40,571 nt of DNA from Bacillota bacterium. GTDB taxonomy: Bacteria > Bacillota > Clostridia > Oscillospirales > Oscillospiraceae. The DNA lies in contig JAQXWB010000102.1 of assembly GCA_029225225.1 (NCBI GenBank), forward strand, positions 1 through 40,571, written 5' to 3'. Both the position numbers and the translations under genes were made by a program. Below are positions 1 to 6,722 of the stretch, piece after piece. The notes under the pieces are model-generated. The model had not been told where the DNA came from, searched no databases, and was given only the letters and a program-made list of their open reading frames with translations. Each line of letters opens with the position of its first letter. Position 1 is the stretch's first letter.

Positions 1-2
1 AG

Positions 3-734
3 CCGATGGAATACTATTACAACAACATCACCGGCACGCTGATTCTGACGGAAACCATGCGGAAGTTTGGCTGCAAAAAGATCGTGTTCTCCTCCTCCGC
101 AACGGTATACGGCTCACCGAAATCGCTGCCCATCAAAGAGGATTTCCCCCTGTCCACGACCAACCCCTACGGCTCCACCAAGCTGATGATCGAGCAGATT
201 TTGCGAGACTATGCTGCGGCGCATCCGGATTTTTCCGTGATTCTGCTTCGTTACTTCAATCCCATCGGCGCACACCCCTCCGGGCTTTTGGGCGATGATC
301 CCAACGGCATTCCGAACAATCTCATGCCCTATGTGGCGCGCGTCGCAGCGGGGATTCTCCCGCAGCTCACTGTCTTTGGCGACGATTACGACACGCCCGA
401 CGGCACCTGCCTGCGTGACTATCTCCATGTGGTCGATCTTGCCAAGGGTCATCTGAAGGCCATTGACTATGCTTCCGCGCACACAGGCATTGAAGCAGTC
501 AATCTCGGCACCGGAAACGGCGTCAGTGTTTTGGAGCTTGTCCACGCTTTTGAGCGCGCAACCGGTGTGAAGGTTCCGTATGTGATCGGGCCCCGCCGCG
601 AGGGCGATCTTGCCTGCTGCTGGGCTAACGCCGATAAGGCAAAGACGCTTTTCGGCTGGACTGCGGACATGACCCTCGAAGAGATGTGCCGCGACAGCTG
701 GAACTTCGTTCAAAGCGCTGAAAAGGCCAAGTAG
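3..734 (+). CDS. galE: UDP-glucose 4-epimerase, C-terminal part (5' end outside window)
   Basis: Interconverts UDP-glucose and UDP-galactose with bound NAD, in the cytoplasm, supplying precursors for surface polysaccharide. The frame is open to the window edge and reads KPMEYYYNNITGT, a typical internal stretch of GalE, so the start lies upstream and the ATG at position 6 is internal. The short-chain dehydrogenase catalytic pair is visible in NPYGSTK (Tyr and Lys), preceded by SSSATVYG with the catalytic Ser/Thr, and followed by RYFNPIGAHPSG and the DGTCLRDYLHVVDLA motif typical of GalE. The C-terminal end is complete. The stop codon TAG lies inside a short repeat also found at the end of the femAB-like gene near 8.94 kb. 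Identification is secure. Confidence 0.95.
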   Translation, partial: PMEYYYNNITGTLILTETMRKFGCKKIVFSSSATVYGSPKSLPIKEDFPLSTTNPYGSTKLMIEQILRDYAAAHPDFSVILLRYFNPIGAHPSGLLGDDPNGIPNNLMPYVARVAAGILPQLTVFGDDYDTPDGTCLRDYLHVVDLAKGHLKAIDYASAHTGIEAVNLGTGNGVSVLELVHAFERATGVKVPYVIGPRREGDLACCWANADKAKTLFGWTADMTLEEMCRDSWNFVQSAEKAK

Positions 735-749
735 GTCGGGGACATGCCC
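729..749 (+). repeat. Short stop-codon-spanning repeat, copy 1
   Basis: AAGTAGGTCGGGGACATGCC carries the galE stop TAG. Eighteen of 21 positions match the copy that spans the stop of the femAB-like gene at 8944-8924 on the other strand. Confidence 0.5.
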
Positions 750-794
750 TGCGCTACAAAGGATTTCATAACAATATAGATTCTTAATAATTTG

Positions 795-824
795 ATTGGG
801 GCTTCGGAAAACCGAAGCCCCAAT
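795..824. terminator. Bidirectional hairpin between convergent galE and nadE
   Basis: A perfect 13-bp stem (795-807 with 812-824, arm ATTGGGGCTTCGG) closes an AAAA loop. It sits between galE and the convergent nadE stop at 826. Neither side has a strong U-tract, so termination efficiency is uncertain. Confidence 0.7.
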
Positions 825-825
825 G

Positions 826-1563
826 TCATGGTTTGTAAGGAAAAACATCCATATACCGCACCTTGAAGCGGTTCAGGGCGTACAGACGGTCGATGCGTGC
901 CTTCGTTGCCTCGTCCTCACAGACGCCCTCGCGGATATAGCGGTCAAGTGTTTCGTAGGTAAAGCCGAGCTTTTCCTCGTCTGTCTGCCCGCACAGTCCG
1001 TCAATCGGTACCTTCTCGATCAGCACTTCGGGCAAACCGAGCGTGCGCCCAATCGCCTTGACCTCGCGGACGCAGAGCATGGACAGCGGGCTGAAATCAC
1101 CTGCATTATCTCCGTAGCGTGTGGAATAGCCGACCCAGTCCTCCGAGAGGTTGCAGGTGTTAGCAACTCTGCCGTTATTGCTCTGCGCTATGGCATAGAG
1201 CGCTGCCATACGCAGACGCGGGGCAAGGTTGATCGTCGTGTCACGGCTGACCTCGCCGAGCTGCGTTTTGATCTCGCCGAGCATTCCGTCATAGCCTTCT
1301 TTGATGTTAATGACAAAGTGACGGATGCCAAGATGCTCCACCAAAAGGCGCGACATGTCAATATCATGTTGCTCGCCGTTCGGCATGAGTACGCCGATCA
1401 CGCGCTCCTTACCCAGTGCTTCGACACACAGTGCCGCGACGACGGAGCTGTCCTTGCCGCCCGAAATACCGACAATTGCATTGCAGCCATTTCCGTTTTG
1501 CGCGAACCAATCACGAATCCACGCAACGATATCACAGCACACTTTTTCCGCATTGAAATCCAT
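826..1563 (-). CDS. nadE: NAD synthase, ammonia-dependent
   Basis: Makes NAD from nicotinic acid adenine dinucleotide, ATP and ammonia, the last step of NAD synthesis. The PP-loop ATP-pyrophosphatase motif SGGKDSS lies at residues 34-40. At 245 residues it lacks the N-terminal glutaminase domain of the long NadE type, so it should use free ammonia. The frame extends upstream, but the ATG at 1563 is preferred because AAGGAGG lies eight bases before it, whereas the upstream in-frame ATG has the Shine-Dalgarno almost touching it. It is divergent from pfkA and has its own promoter. The family match is clear from the motif plus the YSTRYGDNAGDFSPL segment. Confidence 0.93.
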   Translation of the reverse strand: MDFNAEKVCCDIVAWIRDWFAQNGNGCNAIVGISGGKDSSVVAALCVEALGKERVIGVLMPNGEQHDIDMSRLLVEHLGIRHFVINIKEGYDGMLGEIKTQLGEVSRDTTINLAPRLRMAALYAIAQSNNGRVANTCNLSEDWVGYSTRYGDNAGDFSPLSMLCVREVKAIGRTLGLPEVLIEKVPIDGLCGQTDEEKLGFTYETLDRYIREGVCEDEATKARIDRLYALNRFKVRYMDVFPYKP

Positions 1564-1604
1564 CTTCATATCCTCCTTGGAAAGCTTCACGCATTTGCAC
1601 ATAC

Positions 1605-1633
1605 AATATAGCACATTCGTTTTCGATTTTCTA
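1605..1633 (-). promoter_or_regulatory. Sigma-A type promoter for nadE
   Basis: On the minus strand TAGAAA (1628-1633), a 17-base spacer and TATATT (1605-1610). This places the transcript start about 35 bases before the nadE ATG. Confidence 0.55.
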
Positions 1634-1644
1634 CGGTTTTACTC

Positions 1645-1673
1645 TTTACTTTTTCAAAAAAAGCAGATAGAAT
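1645..1673 (+). promoter_or_regulatory. Sigma-A type promoter for pfkA
   Basis: TTTACT (1645-1650), 17-base spacer, TAGAAT (1668-1673), giving a leader of about 35 bases. An alternative TTGAAA at 1678 would leave almost no leader and was not preferred. Confidence 0.45.
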
Positions 1674-1714
1674 AAAATTGAAATTTGCCAAATGCGGCAG
1701 AATAGGGTGATATT

Positions 1715-2701
1715 ATGAATCAAGTACATAATGCAGTTCGTAGGATCGGCGTTCTCACCAGCGGCGGCGATGCGCCCGGCATGAATGCGGCAGTCCGCGC
1801 CGTCGTCCGCAGCGCGATTTTCCGCGGGATTGAGGTTGTCGGCATTCGCCGCGGTTGGAACGGTCTGATCAACGGCGATATCGTTCGGTTGGATGAAAAA
1901 AGCGTTGCGCACATCATCAACCGCGGCGGTACGATCCTCTATACCGCCCGCAGTGAGGAATTCCGCACTCCCGAAGGGCAGCAAAAAGCCGTAAACACCT
2001 GCAAGCTTCTCGGACTTGACGGCATCGTCGCCATCGGCGGCGACGGCACCTTCCGCGGCGCGTTGGCACTGTCGCAGCACGGCATCTCCGTCGTCGGTAT
2101 CCCCGGGACAATTGACAACGACATTGCCTGCACAAATTACTGCATCGGCTTTGACACGGCGGCAAACACCGCGATCGAATGCATTGATAAGCTGCGCGAC
2201 ACCATGCAGTCGCATGAGCGCTGCTCCGTTGTGGAGGTCATGGGCAGAAATGCGGGGCATTTGGCGCTGTATGTCGGTTTGGCAGTAGGTGCAACCGCAG
2301 TTCTTGTGCCGGAGCAACAGGAAAACTTCCAGACTGAGGTTATCGAGAAGATTCGCAACGCGCGTCTGAACGGCTTTACGCACTACATGGTCGTCGTGGC
2401 GGAGGGCGCCGGCAGCGCTTATGATGTTGCCAAAAAGATCAAGGAAGAAATCTGTATCGAACCGCGTGTGACCGTCCTTGGTCATATCCAGCGCGGCGGC
2501 ACACCGACCGGCCGCGACCGTGTCACAGCGACACGCATGGGCTATCGCGCTGTGGACATTCTCGCAACCGGCGGAACGAACCGCGTCGTGTGCATCAACG
2601 ACGGCAGAATGTGTGACATCGATATTGAGGAAGGGCTTGCGCTCCACAAGGGCATAGACGAGGAAGAATGGACCGTTCTTGAGGCAATGACCGGCGTTTG
2701 A
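1715..2701 (+). CDS. pfkA: 6-phosphofructokinase, ATP type
   Basis: Phosphorylates fructose 6-phosphate to fructose 1,6-bisphosphate in glycolysis. The N-terminal TSGGDAPGMNAA nucleotide loop, GGDGT at residues 108-112, PGTIDND at 130-136 with the catalytic Asp134, MGRNAGHLAL near 176 and LGHIQRGGTPTGRDR all match the bacterial PfkA family. The glycine in GGDGT and the glycine in PGTIDND are the residues of ATP-dependent enzymes; pyrophosphate-dependent enzymes carry Asp and Lys there. Length (328 residues) is normal. The weak Shine-Dalgarno AGGGTG precedes the ATG. It stands alone between divergent nadE and convergent rplS. Confidence 0.95.
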   Translation: MNQVHNAVRRIGVLTSGGDAPGMNAAVRAVVRSAIFRGIEVVGIRRGWNGLINGDIVRLDEKSVAHIINRGGTILYTARSEEFRTPEGQQKAVNTCKLLGLDGIVAIGGDGTFRGALALSQHGISVVGIPGTIDNDIACTNYCIGFDTAANTAIECIDKLRDTMQSHERCSVVEVMGRNAGHLALYVGLAVGATAVLVPEQQENFQTEVIEKIRNARLNGFTHYMVVVAEGAGSAYDVAKKIKEEICIEPRVTVLGHIQRGGTPTGRDRVTATRMGYRAVDILATGGTNRVVCINDGRMCDIDIEEGLALHKGIDEEEWTVLEAMTGV

Positions 2702-2727
2702 CGCTCTCCTCCTTCTATCATTAACAG

Positions 2728-2764
2728 AATTTGATCGCTCGGCGTTTTGTCGAGCGATCAAATT
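2728..2764 (+). terminator. pfkA hairpin terminator
   Basis: Perfect 14-bp stem (2728-2741 with 2751-2764, arm AATTTGATCGCTCG) with a nine-base loop, 27 bases after the pfkA stop. No clean U-tract follows, but the A/T-rich stem base may serve. Confidence 0.65.
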
Positions 2765-2774
2765 ACAATAGGAT

Positions 2775-2815
2775 ACAAAAACAAACCCCGCATTTTCCTT
2801 TTGGAAAACACGGGG
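2775..2815 (-). terminator. rplS rho-independent terminator
   Basis: On the minus strand, CCCCG (2815-2811) and TTTTCC (2808-2803) pair with GGAAAA and CGGGG across an AAAA loop with a two-base internal bulge, followed by the U-tract TTTGTTTTTGT. It lies just downstream of the rplS stop. Confidence 0.85.
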
Positions 2816-2827
2816 AATTGTTTTGAA

Positions 2828-3169
2828 TTAGACTCTCTCCTTGACCTTTGCAGCCTTGCCGAGACGGTTGCGGAGGTAGTACAGCTTCGCACGGCGAACC
2901 TTGCCGCGACGGACGGTTTCAACCTTCACAATGTTCGGGGAATGAACGGGGAAAACCTTCTCACAGCCGACGCCGTAGCTCAGACGGCGGACGGTGATGG
3001 ACTCCTCAATGCCGCCATGCTTGCGGGCAATGATGGTTCCCTCGAATGCCTGCACTCTCTCACGAGCGCCTTCCTTGATTTTCACATGAACGCGAACAGT
3101 GTCGCCGACATTCATCTGCGGCAGTTCTTCCTTCATGTACTGGCTGGTCAGAGCCTTCATCAGATCCAT
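2828..3169 (-). CDS. rplS: Large ribosomal subunit protein L19 (bL19)
   Basis: Structural protein of the 50S subunit at the subunit interface. The 113-residue product starts [15 protein letters not shown] and contains the typical [13 protein letters not shown] and [16 protein letters not shown] segments. An upstream in-frame extension to 3259 exists, but the ATG at 3169 has AAGGAGG eight bases before it and gives the normal L19 length, so the extension is really the mRNA leader. Unusually, the gene is not flanked by rpsP, rimM or trmD. Regulation is probably by the structured leader described separately. Confidence 0.95.
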   Translation of the reverse strand: MDLMKALTSQYMKEELPQMNVGDTVRVHVKIKEGARERVQAFEGTIIARKHGGIEESITVRRLSYGVGCEKVFPVHSPNIVKVETVRRGKVRRAKLYYLRNRLGKAAKVKERV

Positions 3170-3243
3170 AGCTTTGTCCTCCTTGTTTATTAGGCGTTCA
3201 TTCCGGCGCTGACCGCGCCGCAGAGGACCACCCATTTGCAGAC
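3170..3243 (-). promoter_or_regulatory. Structured rplS leader, probable L19-type autoregulatory leader
   Basis: The predicted leader of about 75 bases contains GTCCTCT (minus strand, 3228-3222) complementary to GGAGGAC of the rplS Shine-Dalgarno (3182-3176), seven pairs including one G-U. Between them GGCGC and GCGCC form a small hairpin with loop GGTCA. L19 leaders are a known Firmicutes class; assignment to that class is inference from position and the anti-Shine-Dalgarno pairing. Confidence 0.55.
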
Positions 3244-3249
3244 TGATAT

Positions 3250-3278
3250 ACTTTACCATGTCGGACGCTGAAAATCAA
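3250..3278 (-). promoter_or_regulatory. Promoter of rplS
   Basis: Minus-strand TTGATT (3273-3278), 17-base spacer, TAAAGT (3250-3255). Each hexamer matches consensus at four of six positions. Confidence 0.45.
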
Positions 3279-3387
3279 GTGTTTTTTTGAATTATTTTAT
3301 TTTTTCTGCTCGATTCCCGCATTCTTTCGGGAAGGATTGAATTTTTCAGAAAATTCACATATTTGGGTGTATTTTTTCGTGCGCCTA

Positions 3388-3396
3388 TGCTATAAT
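3388..3396 (+). promoter_or_regulatory. Extended -10 promoter of the P-type ATPase gene
   Basis: TGCTATAAT gives a perfect -10 box with the upstream TG extension, 32 bases before the ATPase ATG. No good -35 hexamer is seen at 16-18 bases, which fits an extended -10 promoter. Confidence 0.6.
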
Positions 3397-3428
3397 CCAA
3401 ATGAGTTACGAATGTACGGGAGATCAAT

Positions 3429-5843
3429 ATGAAACAGAAAAAAAGAAATACCCAGCACATATCTCACCATCGTAATATCCCCGTAATTAACGCAGACTTC
3501 CGCGAGGGTCTCTCCCCCGAAGAGGTGCGTGTACGCCAGCAGAACGGTCTGCGCAACATCACCCCTGCGTCGAATACCAAGACGGAGCGTCAGATCATAA
3601 AAGAAAAGGTTTTCACGTTCTTTAACCTGATTTTTATCGTTTTGGCTGCGGCGCTGCTGCTGGTTGGCTCTTTTAAGAATCTCGCATTTTTAGCGGTCGC
3701 CATCGCAAATACCGTGATCGGCATTTTTCAGGAGATCCGCGCAAAACGCGCCGTTGATAAGCTGACCCTCGTTGCCGCCGGAACGCTCAAGGCGATTCGT
3801 TCGGGAGAGCGCATTTCCGTCCGGACGGATCAGCTCGTGCGGGACGACATCGTCGAATTCGCTGCGGGCGACCAGATCTGTGCCGACGCCATCGTGCGCG
3901 ACGGGCAGCTTCAAGTCAATGAGTCGCTTTTGACGGGCGAGGCGGACGCAATCCTCAAAAATGTCGGAGACACGCTGAAATCGGGCAGCTTTGTCATTTC
4001 CGGCCGCTGCCGCGCGCAGCTAACCCATGTCGGCGCGGACAGCTACGCCGCCAAGCTTGCGGAAGAAGCCCGCAGAGATGTTCGCTCAACTAAGTCTGAG
4101 ATGATGCTTTCGCTGACAAAGCTCATCACCGTCGTCGGCATCGCGCTGATCCCGATGGGAATCATGCTTTTTATTCGGCAGATGGGGACGCTTTCTCTGC
4201 GTGATTCGGTAGAGGCGACGGTTGCCGCGCTCATCGGCATGATCCCGGAAGGTCTGTACCTCCTGACAAGCGTCGCCATTGCGGTAAGCTGCCTGAAGCT
4301 CACCAAAAGCCGCGTTCTCGTGCAGGACATGAACTGCATCGAAACGCTGGCGCATGTCGACGTGCTGTGCGTAGATAAGACGGGTACGATCACCGAACCG
4401 GAGATGGAGGTCACGGACATCTATCCGTTGGAGTCAAGCCGCTTTACCTATGAAGACATTGAGAATATTCTTGCCGCCTTTTACTACGGCGAAGAACCGG
4501 ATAATGAAACTGCCCGCGCAATGGCGGCGCAGTTCGGCAGAGAGTCAAATTGGCACGCCGTCAAGCGCATTGCCTTTTCCTCTGCGACGAAGTATTCCGG
4601 CGCTGATTTTGGAGAAAAAGGGCGTTATGTGATCGGCGCGCCGGAGTTTGTCATGGGCGCGCGCTACGAGCAGATCCGTGAAACCGCAGAACCGTGGTCG
4701 GCGCGCGGCTGCCGCGTTCTCTTGCTTGCCTCCTATGAGACGGAATTTGATGTAAAGCTTGAAAGTGAATTGGTTACGCCGATTGCACTGATTTATCTTA
4801 CCAATCTCATCCGTCCCGACGCGCCGAAGACCTTCCACTATTTTGCCGAGCAGGGTGTCTCCATCCGTGTCATTTCGGGCGATAATCCCCTCACCGTCTC
4901 CGAGGTTGCTACGCGTGCGGGCATTGAAAATGCTGACCGATATGTGGATTCCACCACGTTGGTTTCCGACCGCGATTATGCTGAGGCCGTGCGGAAATAC
5001 ACGGTTTTCGGACGCGTCACACCGGAGCAAAAACGCAAGCTCATCCATGCGTTTCAGGCACAGGGGCATACCGTAGCAATGACCGGCGACGGTGTCAACG
5101 ATGTGCTCGCGCTCAAGGACGCCGATTGCGGCATTGCAATGGCGTCCGGCAGTCAGGCGGCGTCGCAGGTCTCGCAGATCGTTCTGCTGAATTCACAATT
5201 CTCCGCCATGCCGAGTATCGTTGCAGAGGGGCGACGTGTCATAAACAATATCCAGCGGGCCGCTTCGCTTTTCTTAGTGAAAAATATCTTTTCCTTTGCG
5301 TTGACACTGATTCTGCTGTTTATTGATATGCCCTATCCGCTGCAAGCGATCCAGCTCTCGTTGATCAGCACCTTGACCATTGGCGTTCCCTCCTTCTTCC
5401 TTGCGCTTGAGCCGAATTACGCGCGCGTCGAGGGCAAGTTTATGCGCAATGTCATACGACGCGCAATTCCCGGAGGACTGACGAACGTCCTGCTGGTGCT
5501 TGCCGCAGGTGTTTTCACAAAGCTGTTCCATCTTCCGGAGACGGATTTTAACGCCATGTCCGTTTGGATCGTTTCGACGGTCGGCTTTGTCACGCTTTAC
5601 TATGTTTGCAAGCCCTTTACGCGTCTGCGTATCGCGGTATTTGTGACGATGCTTGCGGCGATGCTATTGGCGCTATTGATTCCTCCCTTTGCCGCCTTCT
5701 TTGAAATTATGTCCATCAGCAAAAAGTCAATACTCCTCTTTATTCTTCTCATGCTCGCCTGCCCGACTGTGATTCGCTTCTTCCAGCTTATTTTTGACAA
5801 TCAAGTCGCGCGGCATGAGACGAAAAAACGACAGAAAAAGTAA
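3429..5843 (+). CDS. Cation-translocating P-type ATPase (CtpE-like)
   Basis: An 804-residue membrane pump. In order: an N-terminal cytosolic segment with LSPEEVRVRQQNGLRN, a first pair of membrane helices near 60-100, the actuator domain with LLTGE, a second helix pair with the PEGL motif, the phosphorylation site DKTGTIT with Asp316, a nucleotide domain, the hinge TGDGVNDVLALKDADCG at 552 onward, and about six C-terminal helices. PEGL without a CPC motif or N-terminal metal-binding domain argues against a copper or heavy-metal pump. The CIETLAHVDVLCVDKTGT context resembles the CtpE subgroup, where calcium has been proposed as substrate in mycobacteria; the ion here is inference. Monocistronic, with its own promoter and terminator. 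Confidence 0.88.
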   Translation: MKQKKRNTQHISHHRNIPVINADFREGLSPEEVRVRQQNGLRNITPASNTKTERQIIKEKVFTFFNLIFIVLAAALLLVGSFKNLAFLAVAIANTVIGIFQEIRAKRAVDKLTLVAAGTLKAIRSGERISVRTDQLVRDDIVEFAAGDQICADAIVRDGQLQVNESLLTGEADAILKNVGDTLKSGSFVISGRCRAQLTHVGADSYAAKLAEEARRDVRSTKSEMMLSLTKLITVVGIALIPMGIMLFIRQMGTLSLRDSVEATVAALIGMIPEGLYLLTSVAIAVSCLKLTKSRVLVQDMNCIETLAHVDVLCVDKTGTITEPEMEVTDIYPLESSRFTYEDIENILAAFYYGEEPDNETARAMAAQFGRESNWHAVKRIAFSSATKYSGADFGEKGRYVIGAPEFVMGARYEQIRETAEPWSARGCRVLLLASYETEFDVKLESELVTPIALIYLTNLIRPDAPKTFHYFAEQGVSIRVISGDNPLTVSEVATRAGIENADRYVDSTTLVSDRDYAEAVRKYTVFGRVTPEQKRKLIHAFQAQGHTVAMTGDGVNDVLALKDADCGIAMASGSQAASQVSQIVLLNSQFSAMPSIVAEGRRVINNIQRAASLFLVKNIFSFALTLILLFIDMPYPLQAIQLSLISTLTIGVPSFFLALEPNYARVEGKFMRNVIRRAIPGGLTNVLLVLAAGVFTKLFHLPETDFNAMSVWIVSTVGFVTLYYVCKPFTRLRIAVFVTMLAAMLLALLIPPFAAFFEIMSISKKSILLFILLMLACPTVIRFFQLIFDNQVARHETKKRQKK

Positions 5844-5850
5844 TCCTCGC

Positions 5851-5887
5851 CCCCCTAAGACAAAAGCGTTGTCTTAGGGGGATTTTT
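5851..5887 (+). terminator. Terminator of the P-type ATPase gene
   Basis: Perfect 11-bp stem CCCCCTAAGAC/GTCTTAGGGGG (5851-5861 with 5871-5881) followed by ATTTTTG, eight bases after the stop. Confidence 0.88.
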
Positions 5888-5942
5888 GTGCATTCGGCGA
5901 ATTTTGACAAAACCAAATACGACAAATTTTACACGAAAGACG

Positions 5943-5971
5943 TTGAAAAAAAGGAAAAATGATGTTATAAT
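5943..5971 (+). promoter_or_regulatory. Promoter of the membrane protein/LtaS-like operon
   Basis: TTGAAA (5943-5948), exactly 17 bases, then perfect TATAAT (5966-5971), about 30 bases before the first ATG. Confidence 0.8.
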
Positions 5972-6001
5972 ACCGAGACAAAATACAAAGGGCGGAGGTT
6001 C

Positions 6002-6721
6002 ATGTCAACAACAAAGCTTAAAAACGAGCGAACGCGCTTTCGAATCAACCCGGACGGTGCTGCACGTCGGCGTTCCCTGCGTTATTTTTTTGCCGCAGGT
6101 GTTTTACTTCTCGGTGTCTACCTTTCCGAGCTGTTTCGCCTGCTGAAAAAGCCTCTCTTTTCCAAGGTCTATTACGGCAATTTGAACACGACCTTCTTTG
6201 CGCTGTCCGCAGCAGCGTACATATTCCTGTTTATTCTCGTCTTTCACCGGCAAATCAAGAAGCGGCTGCATGTCTCTCCCTTCCAAAAGCACCCTGAGCC
6301 GCTCTCTCTTTCTCGCAAAGGCATTCTTTATTTGCTTACAGTACTTCCTATCCTCCTGACCGCCGCGATGCTCAACTTCCGTTTTAAGCTCATCTACGAG
6401 CTTGGAGAACGGATTACGGGCATGAGCTTGCTCGGCAATGCAGTCAGCTATTTTTTGGCGGCGGCAAAGCTGTTCGGCGCGGTTTATCTGATTTTTTTGA
6501 TGGAGCAAGGCTGTGACATTCTCTTTTCGTCTCGGCCGCCCGTGCCGATCGGCGGCGCGGCAGCTCTGCTCACCTTCGGTGTATTAGAGTTGGTTTTCAC
6601 CGGCTCGACTTTTGGGGTGCTGTATGCGTTGCTGTTCCTCTATGACGGTATCCTCTATCTCATCTCCGGCAGGCGTTTTGGCGTCACCTTTGCGCTTGCA
6701 CTGATCTTATACATTTTGTAA
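6002..6721 (+). CDS. Unrecognised multi-pass membrane protein
   Basis: Not recognised by family. The 239-residue product has a basic N-terminus (residues 1-25 rich in Arg and Lys), then about six hydrophobic segments near 28-45, 65-80, 108-126, 143-167, 180-200 and 203-220, ending in a hydrophobic C-terminus. GGAGG lies three bases before the ATG, which is close. Its stop is followed after one base by the start of the LtaS-like gene, so the two are almost certainly co-transcribed and probably co-operate, for example as a membrane partner of the transferase. No catalytic motif was seen. Confidence 0.75.
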   Translation: MSTTKLKNERTRFRINPDGAARRRSLRYFFAAGVLLLGVYLSELFRLLKKPLFSKVYYGNLNTTFFALSAAAYIFLFILVFHRQIKKRLHVSPFQKHPEPLSLSRKGILYLLTVLPILLTAAMLNFRFKLIYELGERITGMSLLGNAVSYFLAAAKLFGAVYLIFLMEQGCDILFSSRPPVPIGGAAALLTFGVLELVFTGSTFGVLYALLFLYDGILYLISGRRFGVTFALALILYIL

Positions 6722-6722
6722 T

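Noticed and set aside
796-1611. Long plus-strand ORF opposite nadE
   Set aside because: It lies antisense to a clear NAD synthase, has no ribosome binding site and shows no family motif.
1715-2701. Pyrophosphate-dependent phosphofructokinase
   Set aside because: Gly is present at both positions (GGDGT and PGTIDND) that carry Asp and Lys in pyrophosphate enzymes.
1646-2761. 371-residue minus-strand ORF opposite pfkA
   Set aside because: Antisense shadow of a well-conserved gene; its low-complexity composition mirrors the codons of pfkA.
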